From positions 53,252-117,251 of the forward strand of contig JAHJNJ010000026.1 in assembly GCA_018820925.1 (NCBI GenBank): a stretch of DNA of 64,000 bases. Reading direction: 5' to 3'. The translations under genes were made by a program, and so were the position numbers. The DNA comes from Gammaproteobacteria bacterium (lineage in GTDB: Bacteria > Pseudomonadota > Gammaproteobacteria > Burkholderiales > Gallionellaceae). The notes beneath the pieces are model-generated. The model was not told where the DNA came from. It saw only the letters and a list, made by a program, of their open reading frames with translations, and searched no databases. Positions within the stretch are counted from its first letter, which is position 1. Each line of letters starts with the position of its first letter. Positions 9,737 through 17,572 of the stretch are shown in pieces.

Positions 9737-10219
9737 ATGCCAACCTTTGTATATATGACACGTTGTGATGGTTGCGGAGAATGCGTGGACATCTGCCCAT
9801 CCGACATCATGCACATCGACAAGACGCTGCGTCGTGCTTACAACATCGAACCCAGCATGTGCTGGGAATGCTATTCCTGTGTGAAAGCATGTCCACACCA
9901 GGCAATTGATGTACGCGGTTATGCCGACTTTGCACCGCTGGGACACAGCGTTCGCGTGATCCGCGACGAAGAGAAAGGCACCATTGCGTGGCGCATCAAG
10001 TTCCGCAATGGCAAGAAAGACATGGAACTGCTGGCACCGATCACGACCAAGCCCTGGGGCTCGGCGACACCGGACCTCGGAAAGGTTCCCGCCCCCAGCA
10101 AGGAGATGCGCGACAGCCAACTGCTGTTCAATGAGCCTAAATATATCCGCATGGATGATGGTGGATTGCACACACTGCAATCCAATGGCCTGGAAATCAA
10201 GAAGGGAGTGCAGTACTGA
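9737..10219 (+). CDS. aprB: APS reductase beta subunit
   Basis: This 160-aa iron-sulfur subunit has two [4Fe-4S] motifs: CDGCGECVDICP (residues about 10-21) and, after an insertion, CWECYSCVKACP (about 42-53). The second half is the extended beta-sheet tail that wraps around AprA. It passes electrons between the AprA FAD and the membrane partner, presumably AprM. Its TGA overlaps the aprA ATG by one base (TGATG), which should keep the two subunits at equal amounts. Confidence 0.95.
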   Translation: MPTFVYMTRCDGCGECVDICPSDIMHIDKTLRRAYNIEPSMCWECYSCVKACPHQAIDVRGYADFAPLGHSVRVIRDEEKGTIAWRIKFRNGKKDMELLAPITTKPWGSATPDLGKVPAPSKEMRDSQLLFNEPKYIRMDDGGLHTLQSNGLEIKKGVQY

Positions 10220-12111
10220 TGAGTTACTCGACAATCATTGAAGACAATATCGACATCCTGGTTGTCGGTGCGGGCCTGGGCGGTACGGGCGCGGCATTCG
10301 AGGCAAGATATTGGGGACAGGACAAGAAGATCGTCATCGCCGAGAAGGCGAACATCATGCGTTCCGGCGCGGTGGCCCAGGGCCTGTATGCGATCAACTG
10401 CTATATGGGAACCCGCTTTGGCGAAAATAATCCCGAAGATCATGTGCGCTATGCACGTATCGACCTGATGGGCATGGTGCGCGAAGACCTGCTGTTCGAC
10501 ATGGCACGCCACGTTGACTCCGCTGTGCATAACTTTGAAGAATGGGGTCTCCCCATCATGCGCAACGAGAAGAAGGGTTCGTACCTGCGTGAAGGGCGTT
10601 GGCAGATCATGATTCACGGCGAATCCTACAAGCCTATCGTTGCTGATGCCGCCAAGAAGTCGTCCGACAAGGTGTTCAACCGCATCTGCGTGACTCACCT
10701 GCTGATGGACGAGTCCAAGGAGAACCGTGTTGCCGGTGCTGTGGGCTTCAACGTCCGCACGGGTAACTACCACGTGTTCAAGTCCAAGACCGTTATCTGC
10801 GGCGCCGGTGGCGCTTCCAACATCTTCAAGCCGCGTTCCGTTGGCGAAGGTGCAGGCCGCGTCTGGTACGCACCGTGGTCTTCGGGTTCTGCATATGGCC
10901 TGATGATCGAAGCCGGTGCCAAGATGACCCAGATGGAAAACCGTATCGTGCTGGCTCGCTTCAAGGACGGTTACGGCCCTGTCGGCGCCTACTTCCTGCA
11001 CCTCAAGACCTATACCCAGAATGGCTACGGTGAAGAGTACGAGTCCAAGTGGTTCCCGGCACTGCAGCAAATGGTGGGCAAGGAATACCTGGATCCGGAA
11101 GTGTCTCACCGCACTCACCGCCCCATCCCGACCTGCCTGCGCAACCACGCGATCATCAACGAGGTGAATGCCGGTCGCGGCCCGATCCACATGGTGACCA
11201 TGGAAGCGTTCCAGGATCCGCATCTGGAAGAGATCGGCTGGCACAACTTCCTGGGCATGACCGTTGGTCAGGCCGTGCTGTGGGCTGCCACCGACGTGGA
11301 TCCCAAGTACGAGAATCCCGAGTTGACCACCTCCGAGCCGTATGTGATGGGTTCGCATGCTACCGGTTGCGGCGCATGGTGTTCCGGTCCGGAAGACCTG
11401 TCTCCGCCGGAATACTTCTGGGGCTATAACCGCATGACGACTGTCGAAGGTCTGTTCGGTGCGGGTGACGCGGTCGGTGGTACACCGCACGCGTTCTCGT
11501 CCGGCTCCTTCACCGAAGGTCGTCTGGCTGCCAAGGCTGCCTGCAAGTACATCGATGACGGCAAAGCTGAAGGCATCCGTGTCTCCGACGCCCAGATCAA
11601 TCGTCGCCGGGAACAGGTCTACAAACCCCTGGAAACTTACAGCGTTTACAGCAATGAAGTGGTTGCCGGTACCGTCAACCCCAACTTCATCAACCCGAGA
11701 CAGGGTCTGGATCGTCTGCAGAAGATGATGGATGAGTACTGCGGCGGTTTTGGCGTCAACTACATGACCAACGACAAGCTGCTGAACATCGGCCTGAAGA
11801 AGATGTCGATCCTGGGTGAAGACCTGGAAAAGGTTGCCGCGTCCGACATCCATGAACTGCTGCGTGCATGGGAACTGAAGCATCGCTTCCTGACTTCCGA
11901 AAGCGTGTTCCACCATACGCTGTTCCGCAAGGAAACACGTTGGCCGGGTTACTACTACCGTGGCGATGTCATGAAGCTGGACGACAAGGATTGGCACGTA
12001 CTGACAGTTTCCCGCCGTGATCCGAAGTCGGGTGAGTACACGATGGAAAAAGCACCGCTCTACCACCTGGTTGGTGATGTAGAAAAAGCGGCGCCGGTAG
12101 ACCACCACTAA
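10219..12111 (+). CDS. aprA: APS reductase alpha subunit
   Basis: This 630-aa FAD subunit of adenylylsulfate reductase runs here in the oxidative direction (sulfite + AMP to APS). The dinucleotide-binding motif VVGAGLGGTGAAFEA lies at about residues 15-29, in the fumarate-reductase/AprA fold. It contains an RTHRPIPTCLRNHAI stretch and a C-terminal KETRWPGYYYRGD segment characteristic of the family. The long open reading frame on the opposite strand is a codon-bias shadow. Two hairpins downstream close the operon. Confidence 0.96.
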   Translation: MSYSTIIEDNIDILVVGAGLGGTGAAFEARYWGQDKKIVIAEKANIMRSGAVAQGLYAINCYMGTRFGENNPEDHVRYARIDLMGMVREDLLFDMARHVDSAVHNFEEWGLPIMRNEKKGSYLREGRWQIMIHGESYKPIVADAAKKSSDKVFNRICVTHLLMDESKENRVAGAVGFNVRTGNYHVFKSKTVICGAGGASNIFKPRSVGEGAGRVWYAPWSSGSAYGLMIEAGAKMTQMENRIVLARFKDGYGPVGAYFLHLKTYTQNGYGEEYESKWFPALQQMVGKEYLDPEVSHRTHRPIPTCLRNHAIINEVNAGRGPIHMVTMEAFQDPHLEEIGWHNFLGMTVGQAVLWAATDVDPKYENPELTTSEPYVMGSHATGCGAWCSGPEDLSPPEYFWGYNRMTTVEGLFGAGDAVGGTPHAFSSGSFTEGRLAAKAACKYIDDGKAEGIRVSDAQINRRREQVYKPLETYSVYSNEVVAGTVNPNFINPRQGLDRLQKMMDEYCGGFGVNYMTNDKLLNIGLKKMSILGEDLEKVAASDIHELLRAWELKHRFLTSESVFHHTLFRKETRWPGYYYRGDVMKLDDKDWHVLTVSRRDPKSGEYTMEKAPLYHLVGDVEKAAPVDHH

Positions 12112-12117
12112 GCAAAT

Positions 12118-12155
12118 GCAGGCCTGATTTACCGGTTTTGTAGAATCAGGCCTGC
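12118..12155. terminator. Perfect 12-bp hairpin after aprA
   Basis: GCAGGCCTGATT at 12118-12129 is the exact reverse complement of 12144-12155, with a 14-nt loop. It starts 7 bases after the aprA stop. There is no T-run, so it more likely protects or processes the 3' end than terminates alone. A true intrinsic terminator follows at 12191. Confidence 0.6.
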
Positions 12156-12190
12156 AGAAATATATTTGCTATAACTTGTTAGTCTGTTAG

Positions 12191-12223
12191 AAAGGACCGG
12201 CATATTTTGTTGGTCCTTTTTTT
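12191..12223 (+). terminator. Intrinsic terminator of the sat-apr operon
   Basis: AAAGGACC (12191-12198) pairs with GGTCCTTT (12212-12219) and runs into a seven-T tract. This is a standard Rho-independent terminator about 80 bp after aprA. Confidence 0.8.
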
Positions 12224-12292
12224 ATCTATTCAGCTGGTAGCGTGACATCGCCATAGATAAAATCATGCAACACAGTGCAGGTGAGGTAAGTT

Positions 12293-12643
12293 ATGAACAT
12301 TATTGAAAAAACAGATGAAGAGATTTTAGCGTTGGCCCACCCGATGTGGGCTGATCTGATCAAGTATTCCAATGAAGGAAACTATGGTGCCTTCACGCGC
12401 AATTTTTCGAGCTCTTTTATTGCGGGTGCCAATGAGGTTGAAATGGGCAAGCAGTTTGCGAGAAGCGACCTTGCGAAAAACCTGTCGGAAGACTATTCCT
12501 ATCTTGGCATGATACGCCGTGGAGAATATGTCACTGTTCTATACAAAGTGATAAACAAAAAGAATAACAGCGAATGGCTGGGAAGACTGGTGCTGGGTTA
12601 TGAAAAAGACAAGGTCAGAATCTTCGGCGCTACGCTGTTCTAG
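12293..12643 (+). CDS. Hypothetical 116-aa protein
   Basis: This small soluble acidic protein starts at ATG 12293, with GTGAGGTAAG just upstream as a weak ribosome-binding site. It has no signal peptide, membrane segment or cysteine motif. The helix-then-sheet pattern (an N-terminal helix, then strands such as YVTVLYKVI and WLGRLVLGYE) recalls small NTF2- or DUF3887-like domains, but I do not recognise it. It is the first gene after the apr terminators and lies 33 bp before a SlyD-like gene, so the two may be co-transcribed. Confidence 0.65.
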   Translation: MNIIEKTDEEILALAHPMWADLIKYSNEGNYGAFTRNFSSSFIAGANEVEMGKQFARSDLAKNLSEDYSYLGMIRRGEYVTVLYKVINKKNNSEWLGRLVLGYEKDKVRIFGATLF

Positions 12644-12676
12644 GAAAACTTTTTCATTTATCAAGGCGCTCTAGTC

Positions 12677-13186
12677 ATGTCAGATACGATTCAAGACGAA
12701 AAATTCGTTGAACTGAATTACAGGGTCATCGATAACAAAACCGGCGACATACTCGTTACCGTGGAATATCCGCTGGGCTATGTTCACGGCGTGAATGATG
12801 TCATGTCCGAAGAAGTGACCAAGGCACTGTATGGCAAGAAAGTCGGCGACATCATCGAAGTGCCGGTAGATACCACAAAGCTATACGGCGAGCGGGATGA
12901 ATCACTGGTGTTTACCGATCATATAGAAAATGTCCCGGAAGAATTTCGGGAAATCGGCATGACCATCACCATGGCAAATGACAAGGGTGAGCCCAGAGAC
13001 TTCATCGTCACCCGACTCGACGACAAGACACTGACCATCGACGGCAATAACCCCCTCTGCGGCAGAGAGGTCACCTTCATGCTGGAAGTGCTGTCCATCC
13101 GTGACGCTACCGAGGAAGAAATCGACCTTGGCGGAGCAGTCGGCGCCGATCCCGAGCTGAATGAGATACTCGACCGGGCAAAATGA
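12677..13186 (+). CDS. SlyD-like FKBP peptidyl-prolyl isomerase
   Basis: This 169-aa protein has the SlyD layout: an FKBP half, an inserted flap (about residues 75-125) and a return to the FKBP domain with DGNNPLCGREVTFMLEV, the typical second half. The histidine-rich metal-binding tail of E. coli SlyD is missing, so nickel delivery by that tail is not expected, although a NiFe hydrogenase lies nearby. The family acts as a cytoplasmic chaperone and proline isomerase. The stop overlaps the next start (ATGA), so the pair is translationally coupled to the TPR gene. Confidence 0.82.
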   Translation: MSDTIQDEKFVELNYRVIDNKTGDILVTVEYPLGYVHGVNDVMSEEVTKALYGKKVGDIIEVPVDTTKLYGERDESLVFTDHIENVPEEFREIGMTITMANDKGEPRDFIVTRLDDKTLTIDGNNPLCGREVTFMLEVLSIRDATEEEIDLGGAVGADPELNEILDRAK

Positions 13187-14250
13187 ATTTCTCAACGCTT
13201 TACATCATTTTCCCGCCGAACCGGGCTCTGGAGCGCGCGATAGCGAATTCCATCGGCTTGCTGAGTGCCGAGGCTGCCGCAGCGGCGGCTCCGGACACCC
13301 AGGTCGCAGTAGCGGATAACTTCCGCTACACACGGGGAAATTATGAGCAGCACCGTTACAGCGCCAGGATCTATGAGAGCTTGCGCGAGGCGCTGGAAGC
13401 AGCGCTGGCGGATACCGGCGATACCGGTGAAACAACAGCAAAGATCAGTCGCGCCCGGGAGCCTTTGGTCTGGGCAGAGACGCAGAACAATCTCGGCAAC
13501 ATTCTTGCCGCACTGGGGCAGCAGCGCAGAGATGCAACCTTGTTTGAACGGGCCATCCTGTGTTTTGGCAAGGCATTGGAAGTTTTCAATCAGGAAAACT
13601 CTCCCCTGGAATGGGCGGCTACTCAATATAACCTGGGCACGGCCAACCAGTCGCTTGGCCGCTTGCAGGAAGCCACAGCGCCATTAAAGATCGCCGTGGA
13701 CGCCTACACCAATGCGTTGCTGGTCTGGACACGAGATAACTCTCCGGAAGACTGGATGACCACCCTGCATCAGCTGGGGGCCACCTTGCATACGTGGGGC
13801 AAACTTCTAAAGGGAAACCGCCAATTTCAAAAGTCCGTCGTTGCCTATAAAAATGCCCTTGCCGCACTCGATGCTGACAATTACGCATTGGAGCTGACTG
13901 CCACACACAACAATCGGGCAGTGGTTTTGCATCATTTCGGGGAGTCGGAAGAAAACGCCGCTCGCTTGAAAGAGGCGATCAATTCCTACGAATTGGCATT
14001 GACGGTCAGCATGGAACAGCAGTTGCCTATCCATGTGGCAGTCATCTGCAGGGTGAACAGGGCGACAGCACAAAATGTACTGGCTCAATTAACCAATGAT
14101 GCCGTGCTTGCAGAAGAAACAGCCGATGAATTCGAGGTGATCCTGGAATGTTTTCCGCACGCGCTACAGCCACTCTGTTTAAAGCATTGCGAGGAACAGA
14201 AGAAAAAGGCGCAGGCTCAGCTACAAATGAATAACAGCCAGGTGGGTTAA
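13183..14250 (+). CDS. Tetratricopeptide-repeat protein
   Basis: This 355-aa protein has about five repeated helical pairs of 40-45 residues, each with an alanine/leucine-rich pattern and a Glu-Trp-Ala/Thr turn (PLVWAETQNNLGNIL, PLEWAATQYNLGTAN, PEDWMTTLHQLGATL, NYALELTATHNNRAV). This is the long-repeat TPR type seen in bacterial scaffold proteins. No enzyme domain or signal peptide is visible, so it is probably a cytoplasmic protein-interaction scaffold. It overlaps the SlyD-like gene by four bases; a chaperone and TPR pairing suggests shared clients, which is inference. Confidence 0.75.
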   Translation: MNFSTLYIIFPPNRALERAIANSIGLLSAEAAAAAAPDTQVAVADNFRYTRGNYEQHRYSARIYESLREALEAALADTGDTGETTAKISRAREPLVWAETQNNLGNILAALGQQRRDATLFERAILCFGKALEVFNQENSPLEWAATQYNLGTANQSLGRLQEATAPLKIAVDAYTNALLVWTRDNSPEDWMTTLHQLGATLHTWGKLLKGNRQFQKSVVAYKNALAALDADNYALELTATHNNRAVVLHHFGESEENAARLKEAINSYELALTVSMEQQLPIHVAVICRVNRATAQNVLAQLTNDAVLAEETADEFEVILECFPHALQPLCLKHCEEQKKKAQAQLQMNNSQVG

Positions 14251-14263
14251 GAGCGGACTGAAG

Positions 14264-14680
14264 TCAAACCCGCTCGGAAAGTTTATTTTCCACCACAATG
14301 AAGGAGCCGGTATCCGCCAGGAAACGGATCGTTCTGGCGCCGAACCCGACTTCAGGGCTTGATTCGCCTTTGTCGATAGACAAAGTCAGTGTCACGCCCA
14401 ACCTTGGAGACAGATTGTGACTTTTACAGACTTCAACGATTTTTTCTTTAATGGGTTCCAACTGCTTGACGATGGTGTCCGTCAGGGCAAATACGTCCAG
14501 TTCTCCGGAAAGGGTCTCCGTGGATAGCTCCCAGGAACTGATCACCGGTTTATCCAGACCGCTGTGTGCGCCCGCAGCATTGACTGTGGTGGGTTCTATC
14601 CCGAGCAGGCGTGTAATGTCGTCGGGGTTGAAATGGTAACCAAGCAGTGCAAAGTAAGCCCGTCCTTTATTCGATGCCAA
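14264..14680 (-). CDS. DUF4279 domain protein
   Basis: This 138-aa protein has a DUF4279-like sequence: an N-terminal FALLGYHFNPDDITRLLGIEPT segment followed by a strand-rich WELST...FALTDTIVKQL region. I chose TTG at 14680 because a GAGGAAA ribosome-binding site lies directly upstream, and because the longer reading frame (to 14809) would overlap the divergent HIT gene. The function of DUF4279 is unknown. It is convergent with the TPR gene, 14 bp away. Confidence 0.7.
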   Translation of the reverse strand: MASNKGRAYFALLGYHFNPDDITRLLGIEPTTVNAAGAHSGLDKPVISSWELSTETLSGELDVFALTDTIVKQLEPIKEKIVEVCKSHNLSPRLGVTLTLSIDKGESSPEVGFGARTIRFLADTGSFIVVENKLSERV

Positions 14681-14747
14681 GATAGTTTCCTCGTTAATAT
14701 GATTCAGTGTCGAAGTATAGATTATAGATTGTACCGGAGGTGTTCTG

Positions 14748-15161
14748 TTGTCGTCTGAAGCCACACAAGAGAAGAAAAGAGACCCCAATGATCCATGCCT
14801 GTTTTGCACAGATCCGCGCGGGGTATCGATACAGCATGAACTTGCATTCAGCGCCCGGGATACCTACCCAACGAGCCCGGGACACACCCTGATCATGCCA
14901 CGTCGGCATGTCGCCAGCTTTTTCGACCTGACGCCGGAAGAAGTGGCGGCCTGCATGGGCCTCATCAAAGAAGAAAAAATACTCATCGACAAGGAGTTCA
15001 ATCCGGATGGCTACAACATCGGCGTCAATGTCGGACCGGCGGCCGGGCAAAGCATTTTCCATGTCCATATTCACATCATCCCCCGCTATAAAGGGGACGT
15101 TGAAAATCCCCAGGGGGGCGTGCGGCACGTGATACCAAAGAAGGCACATTACACGCGCTAA
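14748..15161 (+). CDS. HIT-family nucleotide hydrolase
   Basis: This 137-aa protein has the histidine-triad catalytic motif QSIFHVHIHIIPR (H-x-H-x-H) at about residues 104-116, and an N-terminal CLFC pair like that of zinc-binding HIT proteins. The family hydrolyses dinucleoside polyphosphates or AMP conjugates. The start is TTG at 14748, seven bases after a GGAGG at 14736-14740; no ATG fits better. In this organism AMP/APS turnover is heavy, and some HIT proteins cleave APS, but a link is only a suggestion. Confidence 0.86.
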   Translation: MSSEATQEKKRDPNDPCLFCTDPRGVSIQHELAFSARDTYPTSPGHTLIMPRRHVASFFDLTPEEVAACMGLIKEEKILIDKEFNPDGYNIGVNVGPAAGQSIFHVHIHIIPRYKGDVENPQGGVRHVIPKKAHYTR

Positions 15162-15165
15162 ATAG

Positions 15166-15171
15166 TATAAT
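15166..15171 (+). promoter_or_regulatory. Candidate -10 box for the 56-aa gene
   Basis: A perfect TATAAT lies at 15166-15171, just after the HIT stop codon. The -35 position (about 15143) reads GGCACA, a poor match. A start near 15178 would give a 74-nt leader that begins with the hairpin at 15181. Confidence 0.35.
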
Positions 15172-15180
15172 TTCACCCGC

Positions 15181-15215
15181 AAAACGGGAGGGGTCGATAT
15201 GCCTTTTCCCGTTTT
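15181..15215 (+). terminator. 9-bp hairpin between HIT gene and small gene
   Basis: AAAACGGGA (15181-15189) is exactly complementary to TCCCGTTTT (15207-15215). There is no immediate T-run, so it may be a weak terminator of the HIT gene or a structured 5' leader for the small gene that follows. Confidence 0.45.
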
Positions 15216-15251
15216 CAACCACCACTTTTTTTAACCGAAGGAGACAGCAGC

Positions 15252-15422
15252 ATGAGTGATGACAAGAAGCCTTTTTGCCGCCCCAAGATTCCGGATGGCC
15301 ACGCATTCCGCGTAACTACCCGTCAGAAAGAAATCGTACCGGGACAGTTTTTTGTGGGCTATGAAACCACCTGGGAGGCGCACCAGAAAGAAGTGCCCTA
15401 CACCACTCCCAAGAAGCCCTGA
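15252..15422 (+). CDS. Small 56-aa protein, unknown
   Basis: This short gene is supported by a well-placed AAGGAG ribosome-binding site, an ATG at 15252, a clean stop at 15422 and a terminator right after it. The protein starts MSDDKKPFCRPKIPDG and is charged and soluble, with one cysteine and two Trp/Tyr-rich turns (FFVGYETTWEAH). I do not recognise a family. It stands as a single-gene unit between the HIT gene and the hydrogenase operon. Confidence 0.65.
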   Translation: MSDDKKPFCRPKIPDGHAFRVTTRQKEIVPGQFFVGYETTWEAHQKEVPYTTPKKP

Positions 15423-15445
15423 AGTAATCAGCAAAGAATAACTCT

Positions 15446-15484
15446 GCCGCGCGAGCCTGGATGGTCGCGCGGCTTTTACTTTTT
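15446..15484 (+). terminator. Intrinsic terminator after the 56-aa gene
   Basis: GCCGCGCGA (15446-15454) pairs with TCGCGCGGC (15465-15473), followed by TTTTACTTTTT. This separates the small gene from the hydrogenase operon. Confidence 0.85.
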
Positions 15485-15498
15485 ACTGAAGGCGGTTT

Positions 15499-15510
15499 GC
15501 CTGATCAGGC
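15499..15510. promoter_or_regulatory. 12-bp palindrome upstream of hydrogenase operon
   Basis: GCCTGATCAGGC is a perfect palindrome about 75 bp before the first hydrogenase-operon gene. It could be an operator, but there is no second copy here and no recognised regulator consensus. Confidence 0.25.
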
Positions 15511-15581
15511 ATGAACGCCCGACTTTGGTCCCACACTATCGGGACATTTCTTTGGCACGCTTTGGTGCTAGGATGCCAAGC

Positions 15582-15905
15582 ATGTGTATTGGCATACCCA
15601 TGCAAGTTGTCGAACTCGATGGCGCTTTCGCCTGGTGCGAAGGTCGCGGTCGGCGTGAACGGCTGAACACCCTGTTGCTGGAAGAGCTCGCTCCCGGCGA
15701 CTGGGTATATGCAACGCTGGGACAGGCGCGCGAAATGCTCACCCCGCAACGAGCCGACGAAATCAATCTGGCGCTCAATGGACTTACAGCGGCATTGCAG
15801 GGCGAAACAAATCTCGATTCTTACTTCCCTTCTCTCCCCGCAACCTCAACACTTCCGAAAGAGGAATTTCCCTCCGTACATGAAATATTGGAGAGGCTCA
15901 CATGA
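15582..15905 (+). CDS. hypC: HypC/HupF-type hydrogenase maturation chaperone
   Basis: This 107-aa protein begins MCIGIPMQVVELDG, the family hallmark: Cys2 is the catalytic or iron-binding residue and must be exposed at the N-terminus, so I place the start at ATG 15582. HypC delivers the Fe(CN)2CO unit to the large-subunit precursor and keeps it unfolded for nickel insertion. It is the first gene of the hydrogenase operon and overlaps the protease by four bases. The general hypABDEF set is not in this window, so this is probably the dedicated copy for this enzyme. Confidence 0.88.
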   Translation: MCIGIPMQVVELDGAFAWCEGRGRRERLNTLLLEELAPGDWVYATLGQAREMLTPQRADEINLALNGLTAALQGETNLDSYFPSLPATSTLPKEEFPSVHEILERLT

Positions 15906-16387
15906 AGATTCTTGTGTTGGGCATCGGCAACACTCTGCTCGCTGACGAAGGTGTGGGCATCGTAGCCATGCAAGCACTGGAATCCCAATTCGGCGCCCGT
16001 GAGGATATGGAATTTGTCGATGGCGGTACGCTGTCCTTTACCCTGGCGGTGCCCATCAGCGAATGCGATGCCTTGCTGGTGATTGACGCTGCCGAACTAG
16101 GCGCAACACCGGGTACCGTGCGATGTTTTGAAGGCGAAGAGATGGATCGGTTCCTCGGTGAAAATCGCAAAAGCAGCGTGCACGAAGTGGGATTGCTGGA
16201 TCTGATGTCCATTTCGCTGCTGACCGGACACTGGCCAAAACAGCGCGCCCTCGTCGGCGTTCAACCCGCAGTGGTTGACTGGGGCGAAGCGTTGACGCCT
16301 GCGGTAGCGGCAGCCTTGCCGGAGATTTGCACTGTGGCATGCGGCATCATTAACCGTTTTGCGGAGTCGGCAATGCACCTGTCATGA
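15902..16387 (+). CDS. hynD: Hydrogenase maturation endopeptidase
   Basis: This 161-aa HybD/HupD-family protease has the N-terminal motif VLGIGNTLLADEGVG, whose acidic residue binds nickel. Further metal-ligand positions are an Asp in DALLVIDAAELG and the HEVGLLDLM histidine. It removes the C-terminal tail of the large subunit after nickel insertion; a matching tail ends the large subunit encoded at 20158. It overlaps hypC (ATGA), so both maturation proteins precede the structural genes. Confidence 0.92.
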   Translation: MKILVLGIGNTLLADEGVGIVAMQALESQFGAREDMEFVDGGTLSFTLAVPISECDALLVIDAAELGATPGTVRCFEGEEMDRFLGENRKSSVHEVGLLDLMSISLLTGHWPKQRALVGVQPAVVDWGEALTPAVAAALPEICTVACGIINRFAESAMHLS

Positions 16388-16456
16388 GTTGACCGAGCCA
16401 ACACCGCCGCGCACAATGTCCCGCATTCCATGGTTCACCGAACACAGGGAGTCGAC

Positions 16457-17572
16457 ATGAAAAAATCGCGGCAGCCGGAAGTTTTGCCCGGCACAGTAGG
16501 TGAAGGTCTGAAGCAACGCGGCGTCACCCGACGCGAATTTCTCAAGTTCTGTTCTGCCCTGACTGTGATGCTGGCGTTGCCGCCCGCAATGGCCAGCGTG
16601 ATGGCGGAAGCCATCAGCAAAGCGCGACGCCAATCGGTGATCTGGCTTTCCTTTCAGGAATGCACCGGCTGTACCGAGTCCATCACACGTTCGCATTCGC
16701 CGACGCTGGAAAACCTGATCTTCGATCTCATTTCGCTCGATTACCACCATACCCTACAGGCCGCTTCGGGCGAAGCAGCCGAACAGGCCCGCATGCAGGC
16801 GATGAAAGATAACGAAGGCAATTATCTGCTCATCGTCGACGGCTCGATCCCGATGGGCAATCCCGGCTACTCATGCATCGCCGGTATCAGCAACCACGAC
16901 ATGCTGGTGGAAACGGCCAAAGGCGCGGCGGCCATTGTTGCCGTCGGCACCTGCGCGGCTTACGGCGGCATTCCCAAGGCCGACCCGAACCCGACGGGTG
17001 CAGTTTCCGTCGCCGACATCGTCAAGGACAAACCCATTATCAATGTGCCCGGCTGCCCGCCTATCCCGGTGGTGATGACCGGCGTGCTGGCGCACTTCCT
17101 GACCTTCGGCGGCATTCCGGAGCTGGATTCTCTCGGTCGCCCCAAGTCTTTCTTCGGCGATACCATCCACGACCGTTGTTACCGTCGCCCCTTCTATGAC
17201 CAAGGCAAGTTCGCGGAAACATTCGACGACGAAGCCGCACGCAACGGCTGGTGCCTGTTCAAGCTCGGCTGCAAAGGTCCGGTAACCTACAACGCCTGTG
17301 CCACCACAAAATGGAACGACGGCACCAGCTTCCCCATCCAGTCCGGTCACGGTTGCATCGGCTGTTCCGAACCGAATTTCTGGGATGCAGGGCCGCTCTA
17401 TCAGGCCTTGTCCATGCCAGTCTCGGCGACCGGTTCCCTGCTGGGTGCGGCAGCGATTGCGGGTGCCGCCGCCGGAGTGGCTATCACCTGGCACAACCGC
17501 TCGACCAAAGCAGCCGCGAAAGCGGCGCACGAAAAAGTCACGGTGCAGGAACTGACACGGGAGGAAAAATGA
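16457..17572 (+). CDS. hynS: [NiFe] hydrogenase small subunit, Isp type
   Basis: This 371-aa protein carries a twin-arginine signal (TRREFLKFCSAL, about residues 23-34) and the proximal-cluster motif FQECTGCTES. It has further cysteines for the medial and distal clusters (GTCAAYGG, NVPGCPPIP, GHGCIGCSEPNFWD). The proximal motif is CTGC, not the cysteine-enriched CTCC of oxygen-tolerant group 1d enzymes, so a standard [4Fe-4S] is expected. A short C-terminal hydrophobic segment may touch the membrane. The start is ATG 16457, after GGGAG. It overlaps isp1 by four bases. Confidence 0.94.
   Translation: MKKSRQPEVLPGTVGEGLKQRGVTRREFLKFCSALTVMLALPPAMASVMAEAISKARRQSVIWLSFQECTGCTESITRSHSPTLENLIFDLISLDYHHTLQAASGEAAEQARMQAMKDNEGNYLLIVDGSIPMGNPGYSCIAGISNHDMLVETAKGAAAIVAVGTCAAYGGIPKADPNPTGAVSVADIVKDKPIINVPGCPPIPVVMTGVLAHFLTFGGIPELDSLGRPKSFFGDTIHDRCYRRPFYDQGKFAETFDDEAARNGWCLFKLGCKGPVTYNACATTKWNDGTSFPIQSGHGCIGCSEPNFWDAGPLYQALSMPVSATGSLLGAAAIAGAAAGVAITWHNRSTKAAAKAAHEKVTVQELTREEK

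Noticed and set aside
9919..12108. A 729-codon open frame antisense to aprA
   Set aside because: It mirrors aprA codon bias, has no ribosome-binding site and no recognisable domain; aprA itself is certain.
15553..15569. A TGGCAC...GTGCT sequence just before hypC, resembling a sigma-54 promoter
   Set aside because: The GG-to-GC distance is 11 rather than 10 bases, and the start of transcription would fall on the hypC start codon. Sigma-54 spacing is strict, so I do not call it.
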